A DNA stretch of 5,864 nucleotides from Acidimicrobiaceae bacterium (GTDB lineage: Bacteria > Actinomycetota > Acidimicrobiia > Acidimicrobiales > Palsa-688): contig JAUTXM010000252.1 in the NCBI GenBank assembly GCA_030838025.1, forward strand, positions 1 to 5,864, read 5' to 3'. Under the pieces are notes generated by a model. It saw only the letters and a program-made list of their open reading frames with translations. It was not told where the DNA came from and did no database searches. A program made the translations under genes and the position numbers. Below, in pieces: positions 1 through 5,732 of this stretch (positions within the stretch are counted from its first letter, which is position 1; every line of letters begins with the position of its first letter).

Positions 1-170
<170 letters not shown>

Positions 171-584
171 ACGAGGCCCGTGCGCACACCTGAGACGGAT
201 TGTCCCCAAGGCGGCTCGAAGCGCCTTCCCGACGCTCGCGACCGGGTGTCGGGATGCAGGTTTCGAGCCAGCTTGCGGTAGCGCGCTGGCTCGAGTTGGC
301 GTTCGCGCCTCGTCCAATCGTGTGCGGTCTTGTGTCAGGGAAAGACGATCCAGCCGTACCGCGGTTGGCGCGGGTTGTCGACCGGAAGGCGACCACGAGG
401 GGTGAAACTTCGACCGCGCCGACGCTCCCCGCCACTCCCCCGCCGCCGACTCCGTTGATGATGCTGACCCGCCACCGGGTCCCGGACGCGATCGCGTGCG
501 CCGGGCAGGTCAGGAGTCGGGAATAATGGGGCCAGGACGTGGACACACCCGGCCTGATGTTGAGCCAGCGACGAAGGAAGAATC
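171..584. other. Gene-poor stretch without a recognisable intact gene
   Basis: These 414 bases lie between the UvrA-like stop codon and the DUF6893-type micro-gene. Open frames cross it on both strands, but their products are Arg/Pro/Ser-rich and look like high-GC shadow translations. Two things stand out: a run of stem-loops at 208-309, and a minus-strand stretch (about 335-546) whose codon bias looks coding but switches frame. A weak AT-rich word (GAATAAT, 521-527) about 58 bases before the next start codon could be a -10 element, but I see no matching -35. Confidence 0.6.
208..309. other. Cluster of four consecutive stem-loops (possible 3' UTR structure or terminator region)
   Basis: Four non-overlapping hairpins can be drawn in a row. 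The first has arms AAGGCG (208-213) and CGCCTT (222-227). The second has a 10-pair stem, 228-237 with 244-253, including two G-U pairs and a 6-base loop. The third is a perfect 10-pair stem, TCGAGCCAGC (263-272) with GCTGGCTCGA (285-294), around a 12-base loop. The fourth is GGCG-TTCG-CGCC (298-309), a 4-pair stem closed by a UUCG tetraloop. They begin 38 bases after the UvrA-like stop codon. No U-tract follows, so a classical Rho-independent terminator is not supported, but a terminator or 3' UTR role fits the position. GC-rich sequence forms stems by chance, which limits confidence. Confidence 0.35.
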
Positions 585-704
585 ATGCGAAGTGTTGGGA
601 TCATCGCGACGGCTCTAGCCGGTGCTGCAACCTTGGCAATCGGGGCAACAGTTGTGTTGTCGCTCCCGGATGTCCGCCGGTACCTCACCATCCGCAAGAT
701 GTAG
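585..704 (+). CDS. DUF6893-type small membrane protein, 39 aa
   Basis: An ATG at 585 opens a 39-codon frame ending at TAG 702-704. It is preceded by GAAGGAAG (573-580), a strong purine-rich Shine-Dalgarno sequence 4 bases before the ATG, which fixes the start. The product has a short N-terminus (MRSVG), one hydrophobic helix at about residues 5-27 (Ala, Ile, Leu and Val-rich), then a basic, presumably cytoplasmic tail, SLPDVRRYLTIRKM. The helix followed by SLPD-(I/V)-(K/R)-RY-L-x-IR-x-M is, as I recall it, the signature of the DUF6893 family of small actinobacterial proteins of about 40 residues. Function is unknown; position alone suggests a single-pass inner-membrane protein. The gene stands alone: the UvrA-like gene ends about 410 bases upstream and the peptidase starts about 215 bases downstream. 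It is easily missed by gene callers with a length cutoff. Confidence 0.75.
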   Translation: MRSVGIIATALAGAATLAIGATVVLSLPDVRRYLTIRKM

Positions 705-921
705 TCATCGGCTCGGCATAGACGGTCGCCGTCCTCGCCGACGGGCCGGCCGTCGAAGCCACTAACGGCGTGGCGCCTTCGGAGACGGTGGCCTTGGTCG
801 TGAACGCCCCAAAGCAGGAGGTCGTCGCCTGGCGTCACCCAGTTGCCCGACGACGCCGTGGCCGTCGGTCGAGGACACGCCGGTTGGTACCGCAGAGGTC
901 GTTGCGGCACCCTTGGGATCT

Positions 922-2928
922 ATGACGGGAATGGTCCCCGAAGACATCGGCCGCCTGCGGGCGGCGAGCGACCCTCGCTTGGATCCCACCGGGCGCCAGG
1001 TGGCATTCACGGTCACATCCGTCGACCTCGACGCCAACCGCTATCGCTCACAGGTGTGGCTGGCCCAGGTCGACCAATCGCGGCCCCCGGAGCCATTCAC
1101 GGCCGGCGCCGGGAACAGCTCGAAGCCTCGATGGTCGCCCGAGTCGGGCAGGTTGGCTTTTGTCTGGCACAGCGGCGACGAGGACGACGACGACCACGAG
1201 ATCCGCATCGGCCGCCCGGGCCAACCCGACGCGGTCCAGACGATCGCCCGCTGGCCCGAAGACGTCGACGAGCTGGCCTGGTCACCCGACGGCACCCGGC
1301 TGGCGTTCGGGGCCCGTCTCCGCGATCCGGAGCACTACGCCAGCGATAAGGCCAAAGACCAGCCGCCGCACCGGCTACGGCGACTCTTCTACCGGCTCGA
1401 CTCGGTGGGATGGATCGCAGACCGAGTGCGTCAGCTGTTCGTGGTGGCGGCCGACGGACCGACGAAGCCCCAAGCAGTCACCGAGGGGCCGTCTCAGGTC
1501 GAAGGCCTGAGCTGGTCGCCTGATGGCACCCAATTGGCGTTCTCGTCGGGTCGGCATGACCGCTGGGATCTCGACCTCGCTACCGACTTGTTCGTCACCG
1601 GCCTACCCGACCCAGATGGCGGTCCGGTGGCACCACAGCGCCTGACCAAAACCAAGCTCGCCCATTTCACACCCTCCTGGTCTTCTGACGGCCGAACGAT
1701 CGCCTACCTCACTTCCGGCGAACCCCTCTCCGAACCCCGCCACACCCAAGTCGGCGTGCTCGAGCTGGCTACGGGGCGCACTCGGCTGCTCACCGCCGAA
1801 CTGGACCGCCAGTGCGGGCCCTACCCAGGCACCCGCGAGCCGGTCTGGGCGGGCGGCGCCATCCTCTTTCGGGTCGAGGACGCCGGCAACACCCACCTGT
1901 ACCGCACTGATCCGTTGGGCCCGGTCGTGGCGGGCGAGCGGGAAGTGACCGGCTTCGACGCCATCGGCGACACGGTGGTGTTCTGCGCCTCGACGCCGAC
2001 CGCGACGTCGGAGTTGTTCGTCCTCGACCTGACGACCAGTGAGGAACGCCAGGTCACAGAGCTCGGGGCGCCCTTCGTTGCCACCACCGAGTTGGTGGCT
2101 TCGATTCCCTTCACCGCGACCGCGCCCGACGGCACGACGGTCCCGGCGTGGCTCGTGCCACCGGTAGGGGCCGAACTCGGGGGCGGTCGGCGCTACCCGA
2201 CCCTGCTCAACATCCACGGCGGGCCATTTACCCAGTACGGGAACCGGTTCTTCGACGAGTTTCAGATCCAGGCGGGCGCTGGCTTTGCCGTGGTGTACGC
2301 CAACCCGCGGGGTTCGTCGGGCGGCACCGAGGCATCGGCTCGGGCCATCCGCTGGCCCGAAGCGTCCGAGGATCCGGGTTCGGGTTGGGGCGGCGTGGAC
2401 TACGACGACTTGATGGCGGTCGTCGATGCTGCGCTCGACCGTTTCGACTTTCTTGATCCCGACCGCCTCGGGGTGCTCGGGGGCTCCTACGGCGGCTACA
2501 TGACGACGTGGATGGTCGGGCACTCGGACCGATTCAAGGCAGCGTGCTCGGAGCGAGCGGCCAACAACCTGCTCGACCTGGAGCGCAACTCCGATGCCGC
2601 CTCGGGTTTCCGAACCCTTGTCGGGGTGTCTCATGTGGACGACCCCGAGGCCTACCTCCGGCAATCACCGATCAGTTATGTCGAGTCGATCGCGACACCG
2701 CTTTTGATCATGCATTCCACCGACGACCTCCGCTGCCCGCTCAACCAAGCGGAGCAGTTGTTCGTCGCCCTGCGACTGCTCGGACGCGAACCGGAGATGG
2801 TGTGCTTTCCCGGTGAGAGCCATGAGTTGTCGCGTTCAGGCTCGCCCCGCCACCGGGTCATGCGGGCAGAGATCATCCTGGAGTGGTTCCGTCGGTACCT
2901 GATGGTCGCCGGCCCGCAGGAGCGTTAG
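922..2928 (+). CDS. S9 family peptidase (prolyl oligopeptidase / acylaminoacyl-peptidase type)
   Basis: A 668-residue serine peptidase, normal in length for the S9 family. Residues 1 to about 395 form the beta-propeller that gates substrate entry, with TolB/WD40-like blade motifs WSPDGTRLAF, WSPDGTQLAF and WSSDGRTIAY. The rest is the alpha/beta-hydrolase domain. The triad is complete: Ser522 in GGSYGGYMT, Asp602 in STDDLRCP and His634 in GESHELS. NIHGGP at about 431-435 supplies the conserved segment near the oxyanion hole. The family cleaves short peptides, often removing N-terminal residues or cutting after proline; substrate specificity cannot be read here. No signal peptide is visible, so it is probably cytosolic. 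An acidic run (GDEDDDDHE, about 85-93) sits in a propeller loop. ATG 922 (MTGMVPEDI) is preferred, but TTG 913 and ATG 931 are in frame and no site has a strong ribosome-binding sequence. A VOC gene follows after 83 bases. Confidence 0.95.
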   Translation: MTGMVPEDIGRLRAASDPRLDPTGRQVAFTVTSVDLDANRYRSQVWLAQVDQSRPPEPFTAGAGNSSKPRWSPESGRLAFVWHSGDEDDDDHEIRIGRPGQPDAVQTIARWPEDVDELAWSPDGTRLAFGARLRDPEHYASDKAKDQPPHRLRRLFYRLDSVGWIADRVRQLFVVAADGPTKPQAVTEGPSQVEGLSWSPDGTQLAFSSGRHDRWDLDLATDLFVTGLPDPDGGPVAPQRLTKTKLAHFTPSWSSDGRTIAYLTSGEPLSEPRHTQVGVLELATGRTRLLTAELDRQCGPYPGTREPVWAGGAILFRVEDAGNTHLYRTDPLGPVVAGEREVTGFDAIGDTVVFCASTPTATSELFVLDLTTSEERQVTELGAPFVATTELVASIPFTATAPDGTTVPAWLVPPVGAELGGGRRYPTLLNIHGGPFTQYGNRFFDEFQIQAGAGFAVVYANPRGSSGGTEASARAIRWPEASEDPGSGWGGVDYDDLMAVVDAALDRFDFLDPDRLGVLGGSYGGYMTTWMVGHSDRFKAACSERAANNLLDLERNSDAASGFRTLVGVSHVDDPEAYLRQSPISYVESIATPLLIMHSTDDLRCPLNQAEQLFVALRLLGREPEMVCFPGESHELSRSGSPRHRVMRAEIILEWFRRYLMVAGPQER

Positions 2929-2998
2929 GCGCCGATCCAAACCGATGAGTTCCGCACGCAGCCGCAGTCTCAATGACATCAGCGTCGGGAGCCAACGC

Positions 2999-3004
2999 GA
3001 GGAG
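2999..3004 (+). promoter_or_regulatory. Ribosome-binding site for the VOC gene
   Basis: GAGGAG is a strong Shine-Dalgarno match, 7 bases before ATG 3012 and 4 before ATG 3009. It lies inside the longer frame that starts at 2973, which argues that 3012 is the real start. Confidence 0.6.
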
Positions 3005-3011
3005 ATGGATG

Positions 3012-3395
3012 ATGACCACTAAAACGACGGGGATCGCCGACGTACGGACCGTTGGCGTCCCTGTTTCGGATCAAGACCGGGCGATTGCGTTCTACGTCGA
3101 CACGCTGGGCTTCGAAAAGCGCCTCGTAGCGCCAATGGGTGGTGGGCGGCTGTGGATCGAAGTCGCGCCACCGGGGGCGACGACGACGATCGCCCTCGTC
3201 CTGTCGCATGATGGTTTACCGACCGGCATTGAAACCGGCATCCGCTTCACGACCCCCGACGCCGACGCCGATCACGCCTACATGCTGGAACGCGGGGTGG
3301 ATGCCGACGAGGTGTTGCGCTGGGAAGGAGTTCCGCCGATGTTCGCCTTCCGCGACCAGGACGGCAACGGTCTCGAGATCGTCGAGCAACGCTGA
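3012..3395 (+). CDS. VOC family (glyoxalase/bleomycin-resistance fold) protein
   Basis: A 127-residue protein with the two beta-alpha-beta-beta-beta modules of the vicinal oxygen chelate fold. VRTVGVPVSDQDRAIAFYVDTLGFEKR opens module one, GIRFTTPDADADHAYMLERGV opens module two, and FAFRDQDGNGLEIVE is the typical closing strand. Members include glyoxalase I, extradiol dioxygenases and antibiotic-binding proteins, many needing a divalent metal. Here the usual histidines at the start of each module appear to be replaced (Thr13 and about Gly76), while Glu50 and Glu122 remain, so canonical metal chemistry is doubtful. The start is set by GAGGAG at 2999-3004, 7 bases before ATG 3012. The in-frame ATG at 2973 lacks a ribosome-binding site, and ATG 3009 is too close to the purine run. 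It lies between the peptidase and a DUF1905 gene and is probably cotranscribed with them. Substrate unknown. Confidence 0.88.
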   Translation: MTTKTTGIADVRTVGVPVSDQDRAIAFYVDTLGFEKRLVAPMGGGRLWIEVAPPGATTTIALVLSHDGLPTGIETGIRFTTPDADADHAYMLERGVDADEVLRWEGVPPMFAFRDQDGNGLEIVEQR

Positions 3396-3399
3396 ACCG

Positions 3400-3699
3400 A
3401 TGGCGACATCGAGCGAATACCTCACCAATTTGCCGAGACAGTTCACCGCCACACTCCAGAAGAGCGCCAGCAAGGGAGGCTGGACTTTTGTGGTCATGCC
3501 TGGCTCGGCCGAATTCTTTGGCACGCGGGGGCTGGTAAAGGTCCGAGGGACCATTGACGGTCATCCGTTCCAGAGTTCATTTATGGCGTTGGGTGACGGA
3601 ACTCACAAATTGCCCGTCAAGGCCGATATCCGCAAGGCAATCCAAAAGGAAGCGGGTGACCCGGTGACGGTCCATCTGGTCGAGCGGTTGGATCGCTAA
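3400..3699 (+). CDS. DUF1905 domain protein
   Basis: A 99-residue protein starting 4 bases after the VOC stop codon, with no strong Shine-Dalgarno sequence of its own, so translation is probably coupled to the upstream gene. The sequence fits DUF1905 from end to end: FTATLQKS near the start, GGWTFVVMP (26-34), FFGTRGLVKVRGTIDGHPFQSSFMALGDGTHKLPVKADIRKAI (about 39-81) and GDPVTVHLVER (86-96). The domain is small and beta-rich, of unknown biochemical role, and is often found beside or fused to a YdeI/OmpD-associated (bacteriocin-protection-like) segment. That segment is absent here, so this is the stand-alone form. No signal peptide or membrane segment is visible, so it is likely cytosolic. Its third codon positions look less GC-biased than those of the peptidase gene, which might reflect separate acquisition, but the gene is too short to be sure. 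Confidence 0.88.
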   Translation: MATSSEYLTNLPRQFTATLQKSASKGGWTFVVMPGSAEFFGTRGLVKVRGTIDGHPFQSSFMALGDGTHKLPVKADIRKAIQKEAGDPVTVHLVERLDR

Positions 3700-3984
3700 C
3701 TCGCACCAAACTCGGAGGGCACCGTAGGTCTGGCACGCCGGTAGCGGCCCCACGAACATGTCGAGGCACGGTCCTCGGCCCCGGACCCTGTGGTGGGCGA
3801 CGCTGGGCTTGGCCGTGGCATTGATGGCGGCCGGCTGTGCGAGGAGAGTTGGCGCCAGGCGCCGGATCAGCCGGCCTTGCGGCGGTACTCCGTCGTCTGG
3901 ACGAGAGGCAGCGGACCGGCAGGTGAGCGCCGAAATGCTGCGGTTTGCCCGATCACCTACCGCACCGAGAGCGACGACCTTGCG

Positions 3985-4071
3985 AATCGATTGGCAGTTT
4001 GGCGGACTTTGTCAGTTTTGCCGTCCTAAGTCCGGGAGAACTGCCAAAGTCGGGAGAACTGCCAATCGATT
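3985..4071. repeat. 87-bp imperfect palindrome built from four 18-19-bp units
   Basis: The outer arms are a perfect 15-bp inverted repeat: AATCGATTGGCAGTT (3985-3999) and its complement (4057-4071). Complementarity continues with mismatches to the centre at 4028. Each arm is a tandem pair of one unit. On the plus strand the copies are at 3991-4008 and 4009-4027, more divergent from each other. On the minus strand they are at 4029-4047 and 4048-4065, sharing the exact 15-mer CGGGAGAACTGCCAA. The element is less GC-rich than its surroundings and lies between convergent gene groups. No target-site duplication or transposase is evident. It could be a REP/MITE-like element, a regulator-binding array or a convergent terminator; the U-tract needed for the last is missing. 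Confidence 0.75.
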
Positions 4072-4083
4072 GGGGCGCGGCCG

Positions 4084-4111
4084 GGTGGGCGGAACCGGCC
4101 CGCCGCCCATC
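4084..4111. terminator. Hairpin between convergent genes (possible terminator, no U-tract)
   Basis: GGTGGGCGG (4084-4092) pairs with CCGCCCATC (4103-4111) over 9 positions including one G-U, around a 10-base loop. It starts 35 bases past the stop codon of the minus-strand Asp-box gene and follows the palindrome on the other side. No run of T follows on either strand, so a termination role rests on position and stem strength alone. Confidence 0.3.
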
Positions 4112-4146
4112 GCATGAACACCGAGACTCACGTGAACGCGGGCGCG

Positions 4147-5601
4147 CTACTGGCTGGTCAACGCGCGAGCGACCAGTGCGTGGTCGGACACACCGCCCAC
4201 CACGGCACTCTCACTCACCGACACCGCCGGTCCAGTTGCCTGGTGCGGGACCAGGTTGCCGCTCGGCGAGTACATAGCCTCTTGGAACACCGACGTCGGA
4301 TTCGGTGCCTGGGCTACCGCGAACGAGGTCCGCGGTTTGCCCTTGGCGTACGCGGTCGCGATGTAGTCGCCGACCATGTATCCCTCGGTGGTGTTGGGAA
4401 GCCATTGCAGTTGCATGGGACCGGCCAGTTGCTTGCGTGCGGTCCAGGTCGCGCCACCGTCGGCCGACGACACGAATCCGACGTCTAACTGGCAGGTGGA
4501 AACGGAACAACCGGAAACCGGATAGTAGTAATACGTCAACGCCAGATGGGTGGTCGATCCCGACGTGGTCCGGTCGACGCCGATCCCCGGCAGGAAATGG
4601 TCGACGCCGCTGCCGATTGGATCGATCGGGACGCGCGTCACCGCGGTCCAATTCAGCCCGTTGGTGGATGTCGACAGCACGATGTCGTTGGCCTGGCACG
4701 AGGTCTCGAAGCGGCAGTCGTGCCAGGCCACGTAGACCTTCCCGGCCCCGTCGATCTGGGCCGAGACCAGCGGTCCCGAGCGGAGGCTCCCGGCGACGCT
4801 GTGGTCGGTGATGGTGGCCACCGTCACCGGAGCCGACCAGCTCAGCCCGCCATTCGTCGAAACGAACGACAGCACCGCGCCCTCGTTGGCATTGTCGATC
4901 GGCACGACCACTGTGCCGTTGGCTTGGACCACCGGCTGGCCGCCGAGGCCGGTGGCCCGGTTGGTGGTGGTCACAGGCACGCTCCAACTCACTCCCCCAT
5001 CGGTGGAGGTGCTCATGTAGATGACATTGCCCGCGCCGTTGTCGTCCCACTCGGTGTAGCAGTGGCCGCGATAGGGGCTGGTGGTCCCGTTGTCACACAC
5101 CACCCAGTCCTTGTCGACTCCCGCCTTCGCTGCGACCGTGACCGGGGTACCCCAGGTCGTGCCGCCATTGGTCGACCGATTGACCAGGATTCCCGCACCA
5201 ACAGACGACGTCAGCGGAAGGGACGAGATGAGCCACACATGGTGTGCCGCGTCGTAGGCCACCGCAGGGTCGCTGACGCGGTCGTAGCTGCCCCCGGCGA
5301 AGATCGTGATGCCTGGCAGGAACCCATTGGTCCAGGTCCTGCCTCCGTCGGCCGAGGTCGCCCAGCCGATATTGGAGGACCCTCCGCTGGAGAACCGCCC
5401 CACCTGAAAGGCGGTCACGACCGTCGGCCCGAACGAGAAGATGTCGGGCTCCACCTCGGTCTGATGCATGCTGCTGCTGTTGGTGTAGGGGTCGTTGCTG
5501 AGCTGGGTGAGCACGACGGTGGCTCCCGCACTCGGGAGAGGAGCCAGGGAGAGCAGCGCGGTGCACACGGCGGCACCGATCACCAGGAAGATCCTTCTCA
5601 T
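4147..5601 (-). CDS. Secreted sialidase-like (BNR/Asp-box) beta-propeller protein
   Basis: A 484-residue exported protein. Residues 1-27 form a Sec signal peptide (MRR, hydrophobic core, likely cleavage after SAGA). Six Asp-box motifs, S-x-(D/N)-G-(G)-x-(T/S)-W, lie at 83-90, 143-150, 199-206, 248-255, 312-318 and 379-386, spaced about 50-67 residues apart, as expected for one motif per blade of a sialidase-type six-bladed propeller. The motif is structural; the sialidase Arg triad and FRIP motif are not seen, so enzymatic activity is unproven. Six mature cysteines fall in close pairs (169/181, 296/302, 365/370), suggesting disulphides outside the cell. ATG 5601 is chosen because GGAG lies 5 bases upstream and the signal peptide begins there; the in-frame upstream start at 5718 only adds an unlikely leader. 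It lies 129 bases downstream of a HAD-like gene. Carbohydrate or peptide binding is possible; the ligand is unknown. Confidence 0.85.
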   Translation of the reverse strand: MRRIFLVIGAAVCTALLSLAPLPSAGATVVLTQLSNDPYTNSSSMHQTEVEPDIFSFGPTVVTAFQVGRFSSGGSSNIGWATSADGGRTWTNGFLPGITIFAGGSYDRVSDPAVAYDAAHHVWLISSLPLTSSVGAGILVNRSTNGGTTWGTPVTVAAKAGVDKDWVVCDNGTTSPYRGHCYTEWDDNGAGNVIYMSTSTDGGVSWSVPVTTTNRATGLGGQPVVQANGTVVVPIDNANEGAVLSFVSTNGGLSWSAPVTVATITDHSVAGSLRSGPLVSAQIDGAGKVYVAWHDCRFETSCQANDIVLSTSTNGLNWTAVTRVPIDPIGSGVDHFLPGIGVDRTTSGSTTHLALTYYYYPVSGCSVSTCQLDVGFVSSADGGATWTARKQLAGPMQLQWLPNTTEGYMVGDYIATAYAKGKPRTSFAVAQAPNPTSVFQEAMYSPSGNLVPHQATGPAVSVSESAVVGGVSDHALVARALTSQ

Positions 5602-5603
5602 CG

Positions 5604-5610
5604 TGACTCC
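5604..5610 (-). promoter_or_regulatory. Ribosome-binding site of the Asp-box gene
   Basis: On the minus strand, CGGAG ends 5 bases before the ATG at 5601. It supports that ATG over the upstream in-frame start at 5718. Confidence 0.55.
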
Positions 5611-5699
5611 GTTCGCAGAACCGCCCCGCCCCACGGTAGCGGGCCGATGCGCCGCCCCCAGGATCGCGCCCAATACCCGCAGCGCGCCGCCAGCTGGGC

Positions 5700-5732
5700 A
5701 ACCGCCGGCCCGGGCCACCGCCGGCCCGGGCT
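5700..5732. repeat. Two-copy 16-bp GC-rich tandem repeat at the HAD stop codon
   Basis: ACCGCCGGCCCGGGC occurs at 5701-5715 and again at 5717-5731, a period of 16 with one base between. Each copy contains the self-complementary GCCCGGGC (5708-5715 and 5724-5731), so the two copies can form an 8-bp stem around an 8-base loop. The stem starts within the stop codon of the minus-strand HAD gene and could slow or end its transcription, but no U-tract follows. Confidence 0.5.

Larger units (their letters stand above)
3758..4117 (+). pseudogene. Putative lipoprotein gene, probably eroded or truncated at a palindromic element
   Basis: The frame opens with a convincing lipoprotein signal: basic MSRHGPRPR, a hydrophobic core LWWATLGLAVALMA, then a lipobox-like AAGC with Cys27 as the candidate lipidation site. 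After Cys27 the same frame becomes Arg-rich, with poor third-position bias. Better coding bias moves to the next frame over about 3838-3990 (reading SWRQAPDQPALRRYSVVWT and later PITYRTESDDLANR). This suggests a frameshift shortly after the signal peptide. The last third of the frame is simply the translation of the 87-bp palindrome at 3985-4071 and what follows. I infer a former lipoprotein gene that has been frameshifted and cut short, perhaps by the palindrome. No domain is recognisable and no good ribosome-binding site precedes the ATG. Alternatives are a genuine short lipoprotein of 119 residues, or a chance frame. Confidence 0.35.

Noticed and set aside
335..910. 191-codon minus-strand frame across the DUF6893-type gene and its flanks
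   Set aside because: It lies antisense to a better-supported micro-gene, is Arg/Pro-rich with no domain or ribosome-binding site, and looks like a GC-rich shadow. Only the terminal VDNPRQPRYGWIVFP part is kept as a weak remnant candidate.
705..921. Possible coding sequence between the micro-gene and the peptidase
   Set aside because: Short stretches look coding-like on the plus strand (VAVLADGPAVEATNGVAP and, in another frame, TPWPSVEDTPVGTAEVV), but no start, ribosome-binding site or recognisable domain joins them. I see nothing supportable here.
1160..1210. Acidic GAC/GAG repeat in the peptidase gene as a microsatellite
   Set aside because: It encodes a short Asp/Glu-rich propeller loop within a fully intact gene; such loops are common and need no separate explanation.
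1603..2664. 353-codon minus-strand frame inside the peptidase gene
   Set aside because: It is fully antisense to a peptidase gene with an intact catalytic triad; the Arg/Gly/Val-rich product is typical of an antisense shadow.
2973..3011. Longer start for the VOC protein at ATG 2973
   Set aside because: There is no ribosome-binding site upstream, the added residues are not family-like, and GAGGAG within this segment serves ATG 3012.
5602..5718. N-terminal extension of the Asp-box protein to an upstream in-frame start
   Set aside because: It would bury the signal peptide 39 residues in and lacks a ribosome-binding site, whereas GGAG stands 5 bases before the ATG at 5601.
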